Assembly (NCBI GenBank): GCA_028280265.1
Contig: JANQMD010000049.1
Coordinates: forward strand, 100,628-164,627
DNA from: Flavobacteriaceae bacterium
GTDB lineage: Bacteria; Bacteroidota; Bacteroidia; Flavobacteriales; Flavobacteriaceae
Direction of reading: 5' to 3'
DNA length: 64,000 nucleotides
A program made the position numbers and the translations under genes. Shown one piece after another: positions 18,701 to 27,321 of this stretch. A model generated the notes under the pieces. It saw only the letters and a program-made list of their open reading frames with translations. It did not search any database and was not told the DNA's origin. Positions within the stretch are counted from its first letter, which is position 1. Every line of letters starts with the position of its first letter.

Positions 18701-18740
18701 TGAATGCGGCCAAAAAAGCTCCTATTACAAGTTTTTTCAT
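15714..18740 (-). CDS. Large secreted sortilin/BNR-repeat (VPS10-like) protein
   Basis: 1008 residues with a signal peptide (MKKLVIGAFLAAFMLPISSKAQ). Residues 30-730 are beta-propeller repeats with many Asp-box motifs (SNDGGTTF, STDGGANWTK, SRDGGKTF, TQDGGQTW, LDGGEKW), as in Vps10/sortilin-type and exo-sialidase-like propellers. A region with KVPAGTYKVVLKKGRDTYEHTFEVV follows and the C-terminal 150 residues are helical and Lys-rich. No T9SS tail is seen. Often annotated as glycosyl hydrolase because of the BNR repeats, but no catalytic residues support that. Exported, function unknown. Confidence 0.85.
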   Translation of the reverse strand: MKKLVIGAFLAAFMLPISSKAQKKSSISAKQLFGDMRARHIGPALMSGRINDLEVHPTNDRIIYAGTAGGGVWKSNDGGTTFNPIFDDYCQSIGAVELDPNDPDNTIYVGTGETWTRNSVSVGDGLYKSTDGGANWTKLGFDKSERIANIIVNPKNSKEIYVGVLGALWGDSEVRGVYKSVDGGTTWEKILYTDQRTGCADLAMDPKDPNTLYASMWEFRRTGWSFESGGEKSALYKSTDGGKTWNKIHNGFPEGRLGRLAIAVAETNPNILYTVIEAEKQERKGLYRSDDAGATWKQLNNDFGITVRPFYFSRIVIDPKNADVVVKGGLSGSISRDGGKTFKNLGNMHSDIHDIAFDIHNSDRMYAGTDGGVYRSWNGGTTMEIVENLPLSQFYHISVDDAEPYNIYGGLQDNGSWYGPSSSAGGINASDWNSIGGGDGFRVLKHPTKNIIYSEMQGAENVWRYDVDNKRVKTVQPLPQKGTPKLRFNWNAPMAISQHQPDRFYMGSQFLHVSEDMGNTWKIISPDLTTNDPEKQQQENSGGLSMDNSGAENHTTIFTITESPLDEKVIWVGTDDGNVQVTQDGGQTWTNTSMNIPDLPKNTWTYHIEASSFDKGTAYAVFDGHTMNDMKPYAYKTTDYGKTWKNIISDDVVGFVRNIQEDYVNPNLLFLGTEFGLYITLDGGEKWFKFTNNMPSVAVHFIDLQKKTNDLVMGTHGRGVIILDDISPLRELSNEVMAKKVHFFKSKPTIIWEEGGFSGGFGGETEFVGANPSRAAQIKYFLKKRHTFGKMIMQIQDMNGNVISTLSPGKSKGINVVNWGYTMKQPKVAKGKTFSFGGFTAPKVPAGTYKVVLKKGRDTYEHTFEVVYDPKSSLTSADRKFKHDTTMKMYDMTQELAYMVYELDAILEEATKLKKKKLVKGLNALKETLVITTGDNYVGSAEPQLREKMADLYSKIASGYDKPSNAELESLSIIEDRFANAKKEYQKLKKKARFKDKLSLKTFEEFLK

Positions 18741-18767
18741 TGGGTAGTTTTAAGTTTGGCAAAAAAA

Positions 18768-18789
18768 AGCCTTAGAAAATTCTAAGGCT
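18768..18789 (-). terminator. Terminator after the LolA-like gene
   Basis: Minus-strand AGCCTTAGAA-TT-TTCTAAGGCT followed by a run of eight T, between the stop of the gene at 18799 and the start of the gene ending at 18740. Confidence 0.85.
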
Positions 18790-18798
18790 AGGTATGTG

Positions 18799-19548
18799 TT
18801 ATTTTTTATCCTCTGGAAAAGCAAACTCTTTATCGTCTACTGTAGGATTTAATTCAATTTTCTTAATAGTAATAGGTGTTCCTGGCTGACCTTTAACTCC
18901 TTGTGTCATTGAAAACGGAAAATACAATCCGTTTACTTCATCGTAATCACTCATTGTTGATTGAGACACCATTCCTTTAGCTGGCCCAGATTTAATTTCT
19001 GATTGTACAGCAATCGGCACAAAGTTTTCTGTATCAAAAAAGTAAAAGCTTACACTTTCTTCTTTTTTCCCATCTACTGTGATTGGCTCTTTGGTTAACT
19101 TAATTTTAAAGGTTTCTGCACCATCCATGGTTTCTTTCCCCATTAATTCTACTTTATATCCTTTCGACTTATAATCCACAAAAGGATCTGGAAAATCATT
19201 GGTGTCTAATTTAAAATTAGCGGTAGCTTCTGCATCGCTTTTTTCAGCTTGCATCGTCATAAAGTTTATACTCCATAAATCTTTTCCATCATAAACACCC
19301 TGTTTAATTTGTTTCCCTTGGAAATTTACAACAGTCATCTGTCTGCCATCTGCCATCTGATATATTTCAATAGGAATTTTCATTCCTTGTTGATTTACCT
19401 CGGCAGTCATTTTTATTCCTTTTACTTTTTTAAGATTCTCTAAGCCTCCTATATTTTCAAAGTATGTAGCTATGATTTCATCTGCAGTTTGCCCTTGTAT
19501 AGAGATACTTGCTACAGCTGCAATTATAAATAATAAGATTTTTTTCAT
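18799..19548 (-). CDS. LolA-like outer-membrane lipoprotein-sorting-type protein
   Basis: 249 residues with signal peptide (MKKILLFIIAAVASISIQGQ). Mature part is a run of beta strands with ADEIIATYFENIGGLENLKKVKGIK at the N-terminus and a final VDDKEFAFPEDKK, typical of flavobacterial proteins with a LolA/LppX-like half-barrel that binds lipid. Role in lipid or lipoprotein transport in the periplasm is inferred from fold resemblance only. Own terminator downstream. Confidence 0.7.
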   Translation of the reverse strand: MKKILLFIIAAVASISIQGQTADEIIATYFENIGGLENLKKVKGIKMTAEVNQQGMKIPIEIYQMADGRQMTVVNFQGKQIKQGVYDGKDLWSINFMTMQAEKSDAEATANFKLDTNDFPDPFVDYKSKGYKVELMGKETMDGAETFKIKLTKEPITVDGKKEESVSFYFFDTENFVPIAVQSEIKSGPAKGMVSQSTMSDYDEVNGLYFPFSMTQGVKGQPGTPITIKKIELNPTVDDKEFAFPEDKK

Positions 19549-19634
19549 TTTGTCGGTTTAAGTTTAATGCATTATTCGACTGTGAATTTACAAAAATGTT
19601 ACGTTTTAGTCATCAGATTTATTATTTCTATTTC

Positions 19635-19787
19635 CTCTCCCTCTTTTTGGGGAGAAAAAAATTTCACCATTTTTGGTGTTGCTCAAATACAACTATTAAA
19701 CTACTTTTAGCATGTCCTTACGAATTAAGTGAGGATTCTTTTTCATAGCAATTTTTCCCGTCCGATCTTGGACGGGTTTTTTTTATT
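19635..19787 (+). ncRNA. Possible small RNA ending in an orphan intrinsic terminator
   Basis: Plus-strand DNA upstream of dnaE contains three hairpins in a row: CTCCC/GGGGAG (about 19636-19653), CACC/GGTG around 19667-19680, and CCCGTCC-GATCTT-GGACGGG followed by eight T (about 19757-19787). No coding frame lies upstream on this strand to need a terminator. A TACGTTTT box (about 19605) could be its promoter. Either a small RNA or a leader element of dnaE; the terminator itself is clear, the RNA is inference. Confidence 0.4.
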
Positions 19788-19905
19788 AAAGACGATCCTA
19801 TTTCAATTTTAATATTGTTAATAAAACTGGATAAGTATAAAATTGAAATTCCTAGAGTTTTCCTACATTTATATCTCTTATTTCTTAACATAGAAATCCA
19901 CATTT

Positions 19906-22900
19906 ATGTACTTGATTTTTGACACGGAAACAACAGGTTTACCGAAGAGTTGGAATGCCCCTATAACGGATACGGACAATTGGCCAAGATGCATACAAAT
20001 TGCATGGCAGCTTCATGATGCTATGGGAAATCTAGTGGAGCACAATGATTTTTTAGTTCAGCCCGACGGATTTAACATTCCTTACGATGCCGAAAGAATA
20101 CATGGGATTTCTACTAATTTGGCTGCAGAGCAAGGAATTTCCTTAGAAGAAGGATTGGAATTATTCAATGAAGTGCTTAAAAAAACTACTTACATCGTGG
20201 GTCAGAATGTTGGCTTTGATGTAAACATTATGGGATGTGAGTTTCATCGCTTAGGCGTTGAGAATAAATTGACTGAGCTTCCTGTTCTCGATACCTGTAC
20301 CGAACACACTGCTGAACTTTGTCAGATTCCAGGAGGTAGAGGTGGGAAATTCAAGCTTCCTACATTAACAGAACTTCATAACCATTTATTTGGTGTAGGT
20401 TTTAATGAAGCCCACAATGCAACTGCTGATGTAGAAGCAACTACTCGTTGTTTTTTAGAATTGATTCGTTTGGGTGAATTCACCAAAGAACAACTAGATG
20501 TAGATCAAGAATATTTTGAGAATTTCTCCGAGGCAAATCCAAAACCTATTCAGGTTATTGGATTAAAACACATCAATCTAAAAAAGGAGAGTGATAAAAT
20601 CAGAAAACGATTAGAATCACTTAAGGAGGTTGAGACAACTCAAACTACTGCTGAGGGCCTTGCACAACTTAAAGATGCTCAATTTGCTCACTTGCACAAT
20701 CACACACAATACTCTGTACTACAATCTACCATACAAATTGGAAATATCGTAAAGGCTGCTGTTAATGATAATATGTCAGCTGTTGCTTTGACAGATACTG
20801 GAAATATGATGGCCGCATTCCAATTTGTACAGACGGTTATGGGTTATAATAAAAATGTAGAAAATCCTATCAAACCCATTGTTGGTTGTGAATTTTTTGT
20901 TTGTCAAGATCACACCAATAAAAATATCAAAGACAACGGTTATCAAGTAGTTTTCCTTGCTAAAAACAAGCGAGGGTATCACAACTTAGCAAAGATGTCT
21001 TCCATAGCCTATGTAGATGGATTTTATTATGTACCAAGAATTGACAGAGCCATTATTGAGCAATATAAAGACGATATCATTGTACTTACAGGTAACTTGT
21101 ATGGAGAGGTTCCGAATAAGATTTTAAATACAGGAGAATCACAAGCAGAAGAAGCTTTATTGTGGTGGAAAGAGCAATTTGGCGAGGACCTGTACATAGA
21201 GTTGATGCGTCACGATCAACAAGATGAAAAGGTGGTTAATGAGACACTTCTACAATTCTCTAAAAAACATGATGTTAAGTTAGTTGCTACCAACAACACC
21301 TTCTACCTCAACAAAGAAGACGCGAACGCACATGATATTTTACTCTGTGTAAAAGATGGTGAAAAACAAGCCACACCTAAAGGAAAAGGAAGAGGTTATC
21401 GTTATGGTTTACCCAACGATGAATACTACTTTAAGTCAACTAATGAAATGAAAGAGTTGTTCTCTGATCTTCCAGATGCTATTCTTAACATTCAAGAAAT
21501 TGTAGATAAAATTGAGCCTTTCACGCTGGCTCGTGATGTTCTATTGCCTGCGTTTGATATTCCAGAAGAGTTTCAAGACAAAGCCGACAATGAAGACAAT
21601 GGGAAACGCGGTGAAAACAACTACCTTAAACACCTCACTTATGTAGGAGCCAAAGAACGCTATGAAGAAATTACTGAAGACATCAAAGAGCGTCTCGATT
21701 TTGAGTTGGAAGTAATCGCCAATACAGGTTACCCTGGATACTTCCTAATTGTACAAGATTTTATTGCTGAGGCTAGAAAGATGAACGTTTCTGTTGGACC
21801 AGGTCGAGGGTCGGCAGCAGGATCGGCAGTGGCCTATTGCTTGAAAATTACAAACATAGACCCTATTAAGTACGATTTGCTTTTTGAGCGTTTCTTAAAT
21901 CCTGAACGTGTATCGATGCCAGATATCGATATTGATTTTGATGACGAAGGAAGAGGTCGAGTGATGGATTATGTAATCGATAAATACGGAGCCAATCAAG
22001 TAGCGCAAATCATTACGTATGGAACCATGGCGGCGAAGTCCTCCATTAGAGATACGGCACGTGTATTAGATCTTCCTCTTTTTGAGGCAGATCGCATTGC
22101 CAAGTTGATTCCCAATATCAAGCTGAATAATATTTTTGGAGAAGACCCAAAAAGCAAGGGCAAAGTTGCCGGTCTACGCTCTGAGGAAAAAGACATGGTG
22201 AATGAGCTAAAATCCATTGCTGATGGAAGTGGCATTGAAGCCGAAACCATCAATCAAGCACTCATCTTAGAAGGTTCACTGAGAAATACAGGAATTCACG
22301 CTTGTGGTGTAATTATTACACCCGATGATATTACCAATTTTGTTCCTGTAGCCAAAGCAAAGGATTCTGACATGTATGTGACGCAGTTCGACAATGCTGT
22401 GGTTGAAAGTGCAGGACTACTGAAAATGGATTTCTTAGGATTAAAGACCCTAACGCTGATCAAAGACACGGTTAAGATTGTAAAAGCACGACATGGTATT
22501 GAATTGGACCCAGAGAATTTCCCTCTGGACGATGAAAAAACTTATGAGCTATTCCAACGCGGTGAGACGGTTGGTATTTTCCAATATGAATCTCCTGGAA
22601 TGCAAAAACACATGAGATCTCTAAAACCTACTGTTTTTGGAGATTTAATCGCCATGAATGCACTCTACAGACCAGGTCCTATGGAATACATCCCTTCTTT
22701 CATCAACAGAAAGCACGGTAAAGAAGAGATTGAATACGATTTGCCTGCTATGGAGGAGTACTTGGCAGAAACCTATGGAATTACGGTTTATCAGGAGCAA
22801 GTAATGTTACTCTCTCAAAAGTTGGCCGATTTCACCAAAGGTGAAGCCGATGTTTTGCGTAAGGCCATGGGTAAAAAGCAAGCTGCCGTACTGGCAAAGA

Positions 22901-24243
22901 TGAAGCCTAAATTCATTGAGCAGGCAGAAAAGAATGGACATCCAGAAGAACAGTTAGAAAAAATCTGGAAAGACTGGGAAGCTTTTGCTTCTTATGCTTT
23001 TAACAAATCGCACTCTACTTGCTATGCTTGGATTGCCTATCAGACCGCTTACTTAAAAGCGCATTACCCTGCCGAATATATGGCATCTGTGCTTTCCAAC
23101 AACATGAACGACATCAAATCGGTTTCCTTCTTTATGGAAGAATGTAAGCGAATGGGATTGGAAGTATTGGGACCAGACATTAATGAATCTTATTTAAAAT
23201 TCTCTGTAAACAAAGAAGGTGCGGTTCGTTTTGGAATGGGAGCTATCAAAGGTGTAGGAGGATCAGCCGTGAAAGCCATTATCAAAGAACGCAAAGAAAA
23301 TGGCAATTACAAATCGATCTTTGATGTTACCAAACGTGTCGATTTACGTTCTGCCAATAAAAAAGCCTTTGATGGTCTGATTTTAGCAGGTGGATTCGAT
23401 TCATTTGCCAGCACAAACAGAGCGCAATACTTTGCTTTGGACGAGAAAGGGCAAACTTTTATTGAAAAAGCCATTCGATTTGGCAACAAGTACCAAGAAA
23501 ATTTAAACTCTTCTCAGGTTTCTCTTTTTGGTGAAACCTCGGATGTTCAATTTCCAGAGCCTGACATTCCTTCCTGCGAAGCTTGGGGAACCATGGAGCG
23601 TCTGGCCAAAGAAAAAGAGGTGGTTGGAATTTACATTTCTGCCCATCCTCTGGATGACTTTAAAAATGAGCTCAAATTCTGTAATGCCTCCGTGGTCGAT
23701 TTTAAAAGTGACCTCAACAAGCATGTGGGAGCCAATTTATCCTTTGGAGGCATTGTGACTGATGTTCAACATCGGGTTTCGAAATCTGGAAAAGGCTGGG
23801 CAATTTTTGTAATGGAAGACTATCTAGACAGTTTTGAGTTTAAAATCTTTGGAGAAGAGTATTTGAAATACAAGCATTTTTTAGTTCCAAACTCGTTCCT
23901 GTATATCAGAACGACTATCCAAGCAGGTTGGATTAATAAAGAAGGAGTTCAAGGAGATGCACGATTAAAGTTTACCGATTTTAAATTGCTCCACGATGTG
24001 ATGGATGATATGTGTAAAAAAATAACCGTGAAAATTCCTATCCAGCAAGTAAACAAACAATCGATTGCATCTTTTGAGAGCTTGTTTAAAAACCACAATG
24101 GAAAGCAGTCCCTGAATTTTACCATTTGGGATGCAGAAGAACAAATTGAACTCAATGTTCCTAGTAGAAATACAAAGATAAAAATCACATCTGAATTGCT
24201 ACAAACACTAGAAAAAGAGCATGTGAATTACAAACTAAATTAA
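19906..24243 (+). CDS. dnaE: DNA polymerase III alpha subunit fused to N-terminal exonuclease
   Basis: 1445 residues, longer than the usual 1150-1200 because residues 1-185 are a DnaQ-like DEDDh exonuclease (FDTETTGLP, NVGFDVNIM, HNATADVEAT). Then the PHP domain (HLHNHTQYSVL near residue 265), the C-family palm with GPGRGSAAGSAVAYCL and PDIDIDFDDEGRGRVMDYV catalytic aspartates, the little-finger and tandem HhH region (MGAIKGVGGSAVKAI), and a C-terminal OB fold. This is the replicative polymerase with proofreading in the same chain, an arrangement known in Bacteroidota. It starts at ATG 19906 with an AT-rich leader. Confidence 0.97.
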   Translation: MYLIFDTETTGLPKSWNAPITDTDNWPRCIQIAWQLHDAMGNLVEHNDFLVQPDGFNIPYDAERIHGISTNLAAEQGISLEEGLELFNEVLKKTTYIVGQNVGFDVNIMGCEFHRLGVENKLTELPVLDTCTEHTAELCQIPGGRGGKFKLPTLTELHNHLFGVGFNEAHNATADVEATTRCFLELIRLGEFTKEQLDVDQEYFENFSEANPKPIQVIGLKHINLKKESDKIRKRLESLKEVETTQTTAEGLAQLKDAQFAHLHNHTQYSVLQSTIQIGNIVKAAVNDNMSAVALTDTGNMMAAFQFVQTVMGYNKNVENPIKPIVGCEFFVCQDHTNKNIKDNGYQVVFLAKNKRGYHNLAKMSSIAYVDGFYYVPRIDRAIIEQYKDDIIVLTGNLYGEVPNKILNTGESQAEEALLWWKEQFGEDLYIELMRHDQQDEKVVNETLLQFSKKHDVKLVATNNTFYLNKEDANAHDILLCVKDGEKQATPKGKGRGYRYGLPNDEYYFKSTNEMKELFSDLPDAILNIQEIVDKIEPFTLARDVLLPAFDIPEEFQDKADNEDNGKRGENNYLKHLTYVGAKERYEEITEDIKERLDFELEVIANTGYPGYFLIVQDFIAEARKMNVSVGPGRGSAAGSAVAYCLKITNIDPIKYDLLFERFLNPERVSMPDIDIDFDDEGRGRVMDYVIDKYGANQVAQIITYGTMAAKSSIRDTARVLDLPLFEADRIAKLIPNIKLNNIFGEDPKSKGKVAGLRSEEKDMVNELKSIADGSGIEAETINQALILEGSLRNTGIHACGVIITPDDITNFVPVAKAKDSDMYVTQFDNAVVESAGLLKMDFLGLKTLTLIKDTVKIVKARHGIELDPENFPLDDEKTYELFQRGETVGIFQYESPGMQKHMRSLKPTVFGDLIAMNALYRPGPMEYIPSFINRKHGKEEIEYDLPAMEEYLAETYGITVYQEQVMLLSQKLADFTKGEADVLRKAMGKKQAAVLAKMKPKFIEQAEKNGHPEEQLEKIWKDWEAFASYAFNKSHSTCYAWIAYQTAYLKAHYPAEYMASVLSNNMNDIKSVSFFMEECKRMGLEVLGPDINESYLKFSVNKEGAVRFGMGAIKGVGGSAVKAIIKERKENGNYKSIFDVTKRVDLRSANKKAFDGLILAGGFDSFASTNRAQYFALDEKGQTFIEKAIRFGNKYQENLNSSQVSLFGETSDVQFPEPDIPSCEAWGTMERLAKEKEVVGIYISAHPLDDFKNELKFCNASVVDFKSDLNKHVGANLSFGGIVTDVQHRVSKSGKGWAIFVMEDYLDSFEFKIFGEEYLKYKHFLVPNSFLYIRTTIQAGWINKEGVQGDARLKFTDFKLLHDVMDDMCKKITVKIPIQQVNKQSIASFESLFKNHNGKQSLNFTIWDAEEQIELNVPSRNTKIKITSELLQTLEKEHVNYKLN

Positions 24244-24332
24244 TCTTTAAAATTATCAACAGGAATAATGTTTTGTGCTTTACAACTGTAAATTTCAATA
24301 CAAATAATCAATATTTTTAAAAGACTTTTCAT
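24240..24332 (-). pseudogene. Truncated stub of the DUF6705-like lipoprotein family
   Basis: A 30-codon frame (ATG 24330-24332, TAA 24240-24242) reads MKSLLKILIICIEIYSCKAQ then NIIPVDNFKD and stops. Its first 26 residues match the N-termini of the two neighbouring paralogues (signal peptide, YSCKAQNIIP), so it is the remains of a third copy lost after the signal peptide. It abuts and slightly overlaps the dnaE stop. Confidence 0.7.
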
Positions 24333-24346
24333 ACAGTGTCGTGGCA

Positions 24347-24913
24347 TTACTGTTTCGTTAGTATTGTTAACTCTGTGGGTAATATCTGTGTAGTACCATT
24401 AGGACAATCTTCCTCATTAATAAGATCGAATCCAGGCATTAGTTTTATCCCCATTTTATTCGTGGTATTTACTCGTATCGCAATAAAAATTCGCCCTTCT
24501 TGCCCACAACCCGCATCATCTCCTAAGTAATCTAACACATAGCTTCCTGTTTTGGCTAGGTAATTCCCTCTGATAACTAAAATATTTTCATCCGCTAGAT
24601 TTAGAGTATTTTTAAGAATTGAGTTATCTGAGTTAATTATTTTGTATTTAGCGATTAATTGATCGACAGTAATTCCTAAAAAACTGACTGTTTTTTTCAT
24701 GATCAAAAATTCATAGCTCCTATTCTTGTAAGTTCCTTTCCAAGTTCCTACATATTTATCCAGTAGATTATTTACATCTTTGATATAGCTACCATCGGGT
24801 ATTTCAATCTCATTATCTAAATATTGTTTGTGATTCTCAATGGGAATGATGTTTTGCGCTTTGCAGCTATAAATTCCAAAGCAGACAATCAATATTTGCA
24901 GCAACTTTTTCAT
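24347..24913 (-). CDS. Small secreted lipoprotein, DUF6705-like, copy 2
   Basis: 188 residues. Signal peptide with lipobox-like GIYSC at residues 13-17, then NIIPIENHKQYLDNEIEIPDGSYIKDV. Mature part is beta-rich, with YVGTWKGTYKNRSYEFLIMKK resembling a small lipocalin-type strand pattern. About 70 percent alike by eye to the next gene (24928-25506). Function unknown; likely cell-surface or periplasmic. Copy array suggests recent duplication. Confidence 0.75.
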   Translation of the reverse strand: MKKLLQILIVCFGIYSCKAQNIIPIENHKQYLDNEIEIPDGSYIKDVNNLLDKYVGTWKGTYKNRSYEFLIMKKTVSFLGITVDQLIAKYKIINSDNSILKNTLNLADENILVIRGNYLAKTGSYVLDYLGDDAGCGQEGRIFIAIRVNTTNKMGIKLMPGFDLINEEDCPNGTTQILPTELTILTKQ

Positions 24914-24927
24914 AGAATTTTACTACA

Positions 24928-25506
24928 CTATTGTTTTGTCAAATTTATCCAGTCAGTTGGTAAAATCTGTGTAGTGCCATTGGGGCAGGCTTCTCCATCT
25001 ATTAAATCCCTACCGGGCTCCAAAAACAAGCTCATATTATTATAACCTATTCCATAAACCTTAATAAAAATAAAGCCTTCTTGCCCACAAGCGGTATCTC
25101 TTCCTAAGTAGTCTAAAACATAATATGTTTTGGTTCTTGCCAGATAATTTCCTTTGATCACAAGAATACTTTCATCTGATAGATTTAGAGTATTCTCTAG
25201 AATTGATCCATCTGAGTTGACTATTTTATATTTTATGTTTAATTGATCTACTGTAATTCTTAAAAAGCTGACTGTCCTTTTCATCACTACAAATTCATAG
25301 TTTCTATTATTGTAGCTTCCCTTCCAAATTCCCACATATTTGTCCAACAAATTGCTAACATCTTTGATATAACTACCATCGGGTATTTCTATTTCGTCAT
25401 CTAAGTATTGTCTATAGTTTTCTACAGGGATAATGTTTTGTGCTTTGCAGCTATAAATTCCAAAACAGATGATCAGTATTTGTAATAATTTTTTCATTTG
25501 ATTCAT
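24928..25506 (-). CDS. Small secreted lipoprotein, DUF6705-like, copy 1
   Basis: 192 residues, paralogue of the preceding gene: same lipobox region (GIYSCKAQ), same DGSYIKDVSNLLDKYVGIWKGSYNNRNYEFVVMKR core, and a conserved ACPNGTTQILPT C-terminus. Lies seven bases after the stop of the 533-residue lipoprotein at 25514, so probably cotranscribed with it. Function unknown. Confidence 0.75.
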   Translation of the reverse strand: MNQMKKLLQILIICFGIYSCKAQNIIPVENYRQYLDDEIEIPDGSYIKDVSNLLDKYVGIWKGSYNNRNYEFVVMKRTVSFLRITVDQLNIKYKIVNSDGSILENTLNLSDESILVIKGNYLARTKTYYVLDYLGRDTACGQEGFIFIKVYGIGYNNMSLFLEPGRDLIDGEACPNGTTQILPTDWINLTKQ

Positions 25507-25513
25507 TTTTAAG

Positions 25514-27115
25514 TTAGCAATCGGTGGTTTCTAACCTCCCTGTATTACTGAGCGTTTTCTTTTCTACTTCTCCAGTATTTTTGGTTTTGTACAATTCTAG
25601 GCCATTGACAGGGATATGGTCTTTTAAAAAATGTAAGAAAGCTCTTTCATTATTCGAATATCTTTTAAAATATTTCTTAAAATCTTCTTTGTATTCCCCA
25701 GCAGACTTAAACAAGCTTGAGTTAATGTCAGCTGGACTTCCATTAAATTTTAGGGTATATACTTTGTTACTCAATACCATAGTTGCATAAGTGGTATAAG
25801 TAGCAATGCCATTGTACTGGGTTTGTTTTACTGCGGTCAAATAGGAAATGACATCAGATGGAGAAAACATTCGAATGGGTTGAACTAGTAAAGGATCACC
25901 ATTAGGGTCTACTTTATCACTGTAAAAATTGTTTAAATGAGTATGTAAAAACCCAATGGTATTGCGTCCTACTTTGATGTCTAATGAGTGATCGTTGTTG
26001 GTATTGGTTAAGGGAAGAAAATTGGTTTGGTCTTTCTTTTGTATATAACCTGTTTCCTTTTTTAAGCTGGTTTTGGTTTTTAGTTCGCTTACTTTTGCTG
26101 CATATTTCGGGTTGTCTTTCAACTTCTTTACTTCATCGCAAGGGTCTATGGCTACACAGTTTTCACTGACATCCTCTTTATAGCCTGTTGGACACTCACA
26201 TAATTGTGTTAATGGGTTTAGAACTTTTATCCCTGTACAGTTGTCTTGTTTTTCTTTGTCTACAATGGGACTTCCCCCTGCTGTGGGATCACCAGTTCCC
26301 CCATCTCCGCCTGGGTCGTTTGGGTTGGTAGGGGTAGATGGACCGTCACCACCTCCAGGACACACCAATTCATAATAATGAGTACACTGTGTAGGCAATC
26401 CAGGATAAGAAGGAGGAGTGCATAAGGTACTTTTATGTACCAAAAAACAATTTGTTCTGCCAGTGGTATCTTCTACTTGCTGTCCATTTTTCATGGTAAG
26501 AGTGGTAATGACTTGTTTCTCTGCCGAAAGCCATTGTACTTTCCCTGAGTAACGAGACAAATCATCTTCGCTGCTTAGCCATGTCTGAGTGGGTATATAA
26601 CGGAATAAATAATAGCTGATTTCGTTGGACTCACTAATGTTTACAAACAAATTATCTGAGTAATACGCAGCATTGGCCCTAGCATTTTGTCTTTGATTTT
26701 TCTGCAAAGCAAAGGTGTAAAAAGTGGCTCCTTGTTCGTTAAGGAACTTTCTGGAGGGAACAGCAGTATTTACTTGACTTAACATCTGCTCTAAGTTAGA
26801 AGTATTTCCTTTATCGAAAGAACTTTTCTGTTGGTTGACTGCATCACGAATTTCAGACAAAGCTATTCGTGCTTCGATTTCAGAAATCTTATGAGGTTCT
26901 AGCTCATTGGTTTCTTCTGTGAAAGAGTTGGAATCGCAACCTAGGAATATTAAAAATATCCCAGCAACAACGACCCAAAATGATTGACTCCATAGTTTCT
27001 TTATTGGCACCACCAAAGGGTTTAATAACCTGAGGCTTGCCTCGAAATTAAAATTTAGTCTTCTGCCAATGTATCGTGTGCTTGCACTGATGTAGTTTAC
27101 CTTTTCTTGTTTCAT
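25514..27115 (-). CDS. Lipoprotein with JAMM-like metal-binding motif at the C-terminus
   Basis: 533 residues from the ATG at 27113-27115. A hydrophobic segment ending in FLIFLGC (Cys60) looks like a lipoprotein signal, so translation may really start later, for example at a GTG near residue 35-36. Residues 60-330: Cys-containing low-complexity region with Gly/Pro/Thr linker (PGGGDGPSTPTNPNDPGG). The C-terminal 150 residues contain FLHTH (His391, His393) and FSPSD (Ser418, Asp421), the H-x-H...S-x-x-D pattern of JAMM/MPN+ metallopeptidases. Whether it is an active deubiquitinase-like peptidase is inference. No immunity or secretion partner is obvious beyond the small lipoproteins that follow. 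Confidence 0.7.
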   Translation of the reverse strand: MKQEKVNYISASTRYIGRRLNFNFEASLRLLNPLVVPIKKLWSQSFWVVVAGIFLIFLGCDSNSFTEETNELEPHKISEIEARIALSEIRDAVNQQKSSFDKGNTSNLEQMLSQVNTAVPSRKFLNEQGATFYTFALQKNQRQNARANAAYYSDNLFVNISESNEISYYLFRYIPTQTWLSSEDDLSRYSGKVQWLSAEKQVITTLTMKNGQQVEDTTGRTNCFLVHKSTLCTPPSYPGLPTQCTHYYELVCPGGGDGPSTPTNPNDPGGDGGTGDPTAGGSPIVDKEKQDNCTGIKVLNPLTQLCECPTGYKEDVSENCVAIDPCDEVKKLKDNPKYAAKVSELKTKTSLKKETGYIQKKDQTNFLPLTNTNNDHSLDIKVGRNTIGFLHTHLNNFYSDKVDPNGDPLLVQPIRMFSPSDVISYLTAVKQTQYNGIATYTTYATMVLSNKVYTLKFNGSPADINSSLFKSAGEYKEDFKKYFKRYSNNERAFLHFLKDHIPVNGLELYKTKNTGEVEKKTLSNTGRLETTDC

Positions 27116-27321
27116 ATAGTACGATTTACTGTTTCTATTTGAGAAACCAATGCTTGCAATTTTTGGGGCAATAAAGGCAGGAGAGAAAAGCTATTGATTT
27201 ACTTTTCAAACCTACAAAGAGAAATGCGAGTTGTCAATCCCCAGAAAGGATGAAATTTATAACTCACCAAAAACAAGGAGAGTTATAACAGCATGATAAC
27301 AAGATCGTTATTACAAATAAA
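27116..27321. other. Spacer with an inverted repeat
   Basis: No gene. The one clear structure is TTATAACTC (27257-27265) and GAGTTATAA (27280-27288), a 9-bp stem with a 14-base loop, without a T tract. It could follow the gldA unit as a weak terminator or be an operator. Confidence 0.35.

Noticed and set aside
15714..18740. Sialidase or glycosyl hydrolase function for the BNR-repeat protein
   Set aside because: Asp-boxes alone mark the propeller fold; no catalytic residues of sialidases could be identified.
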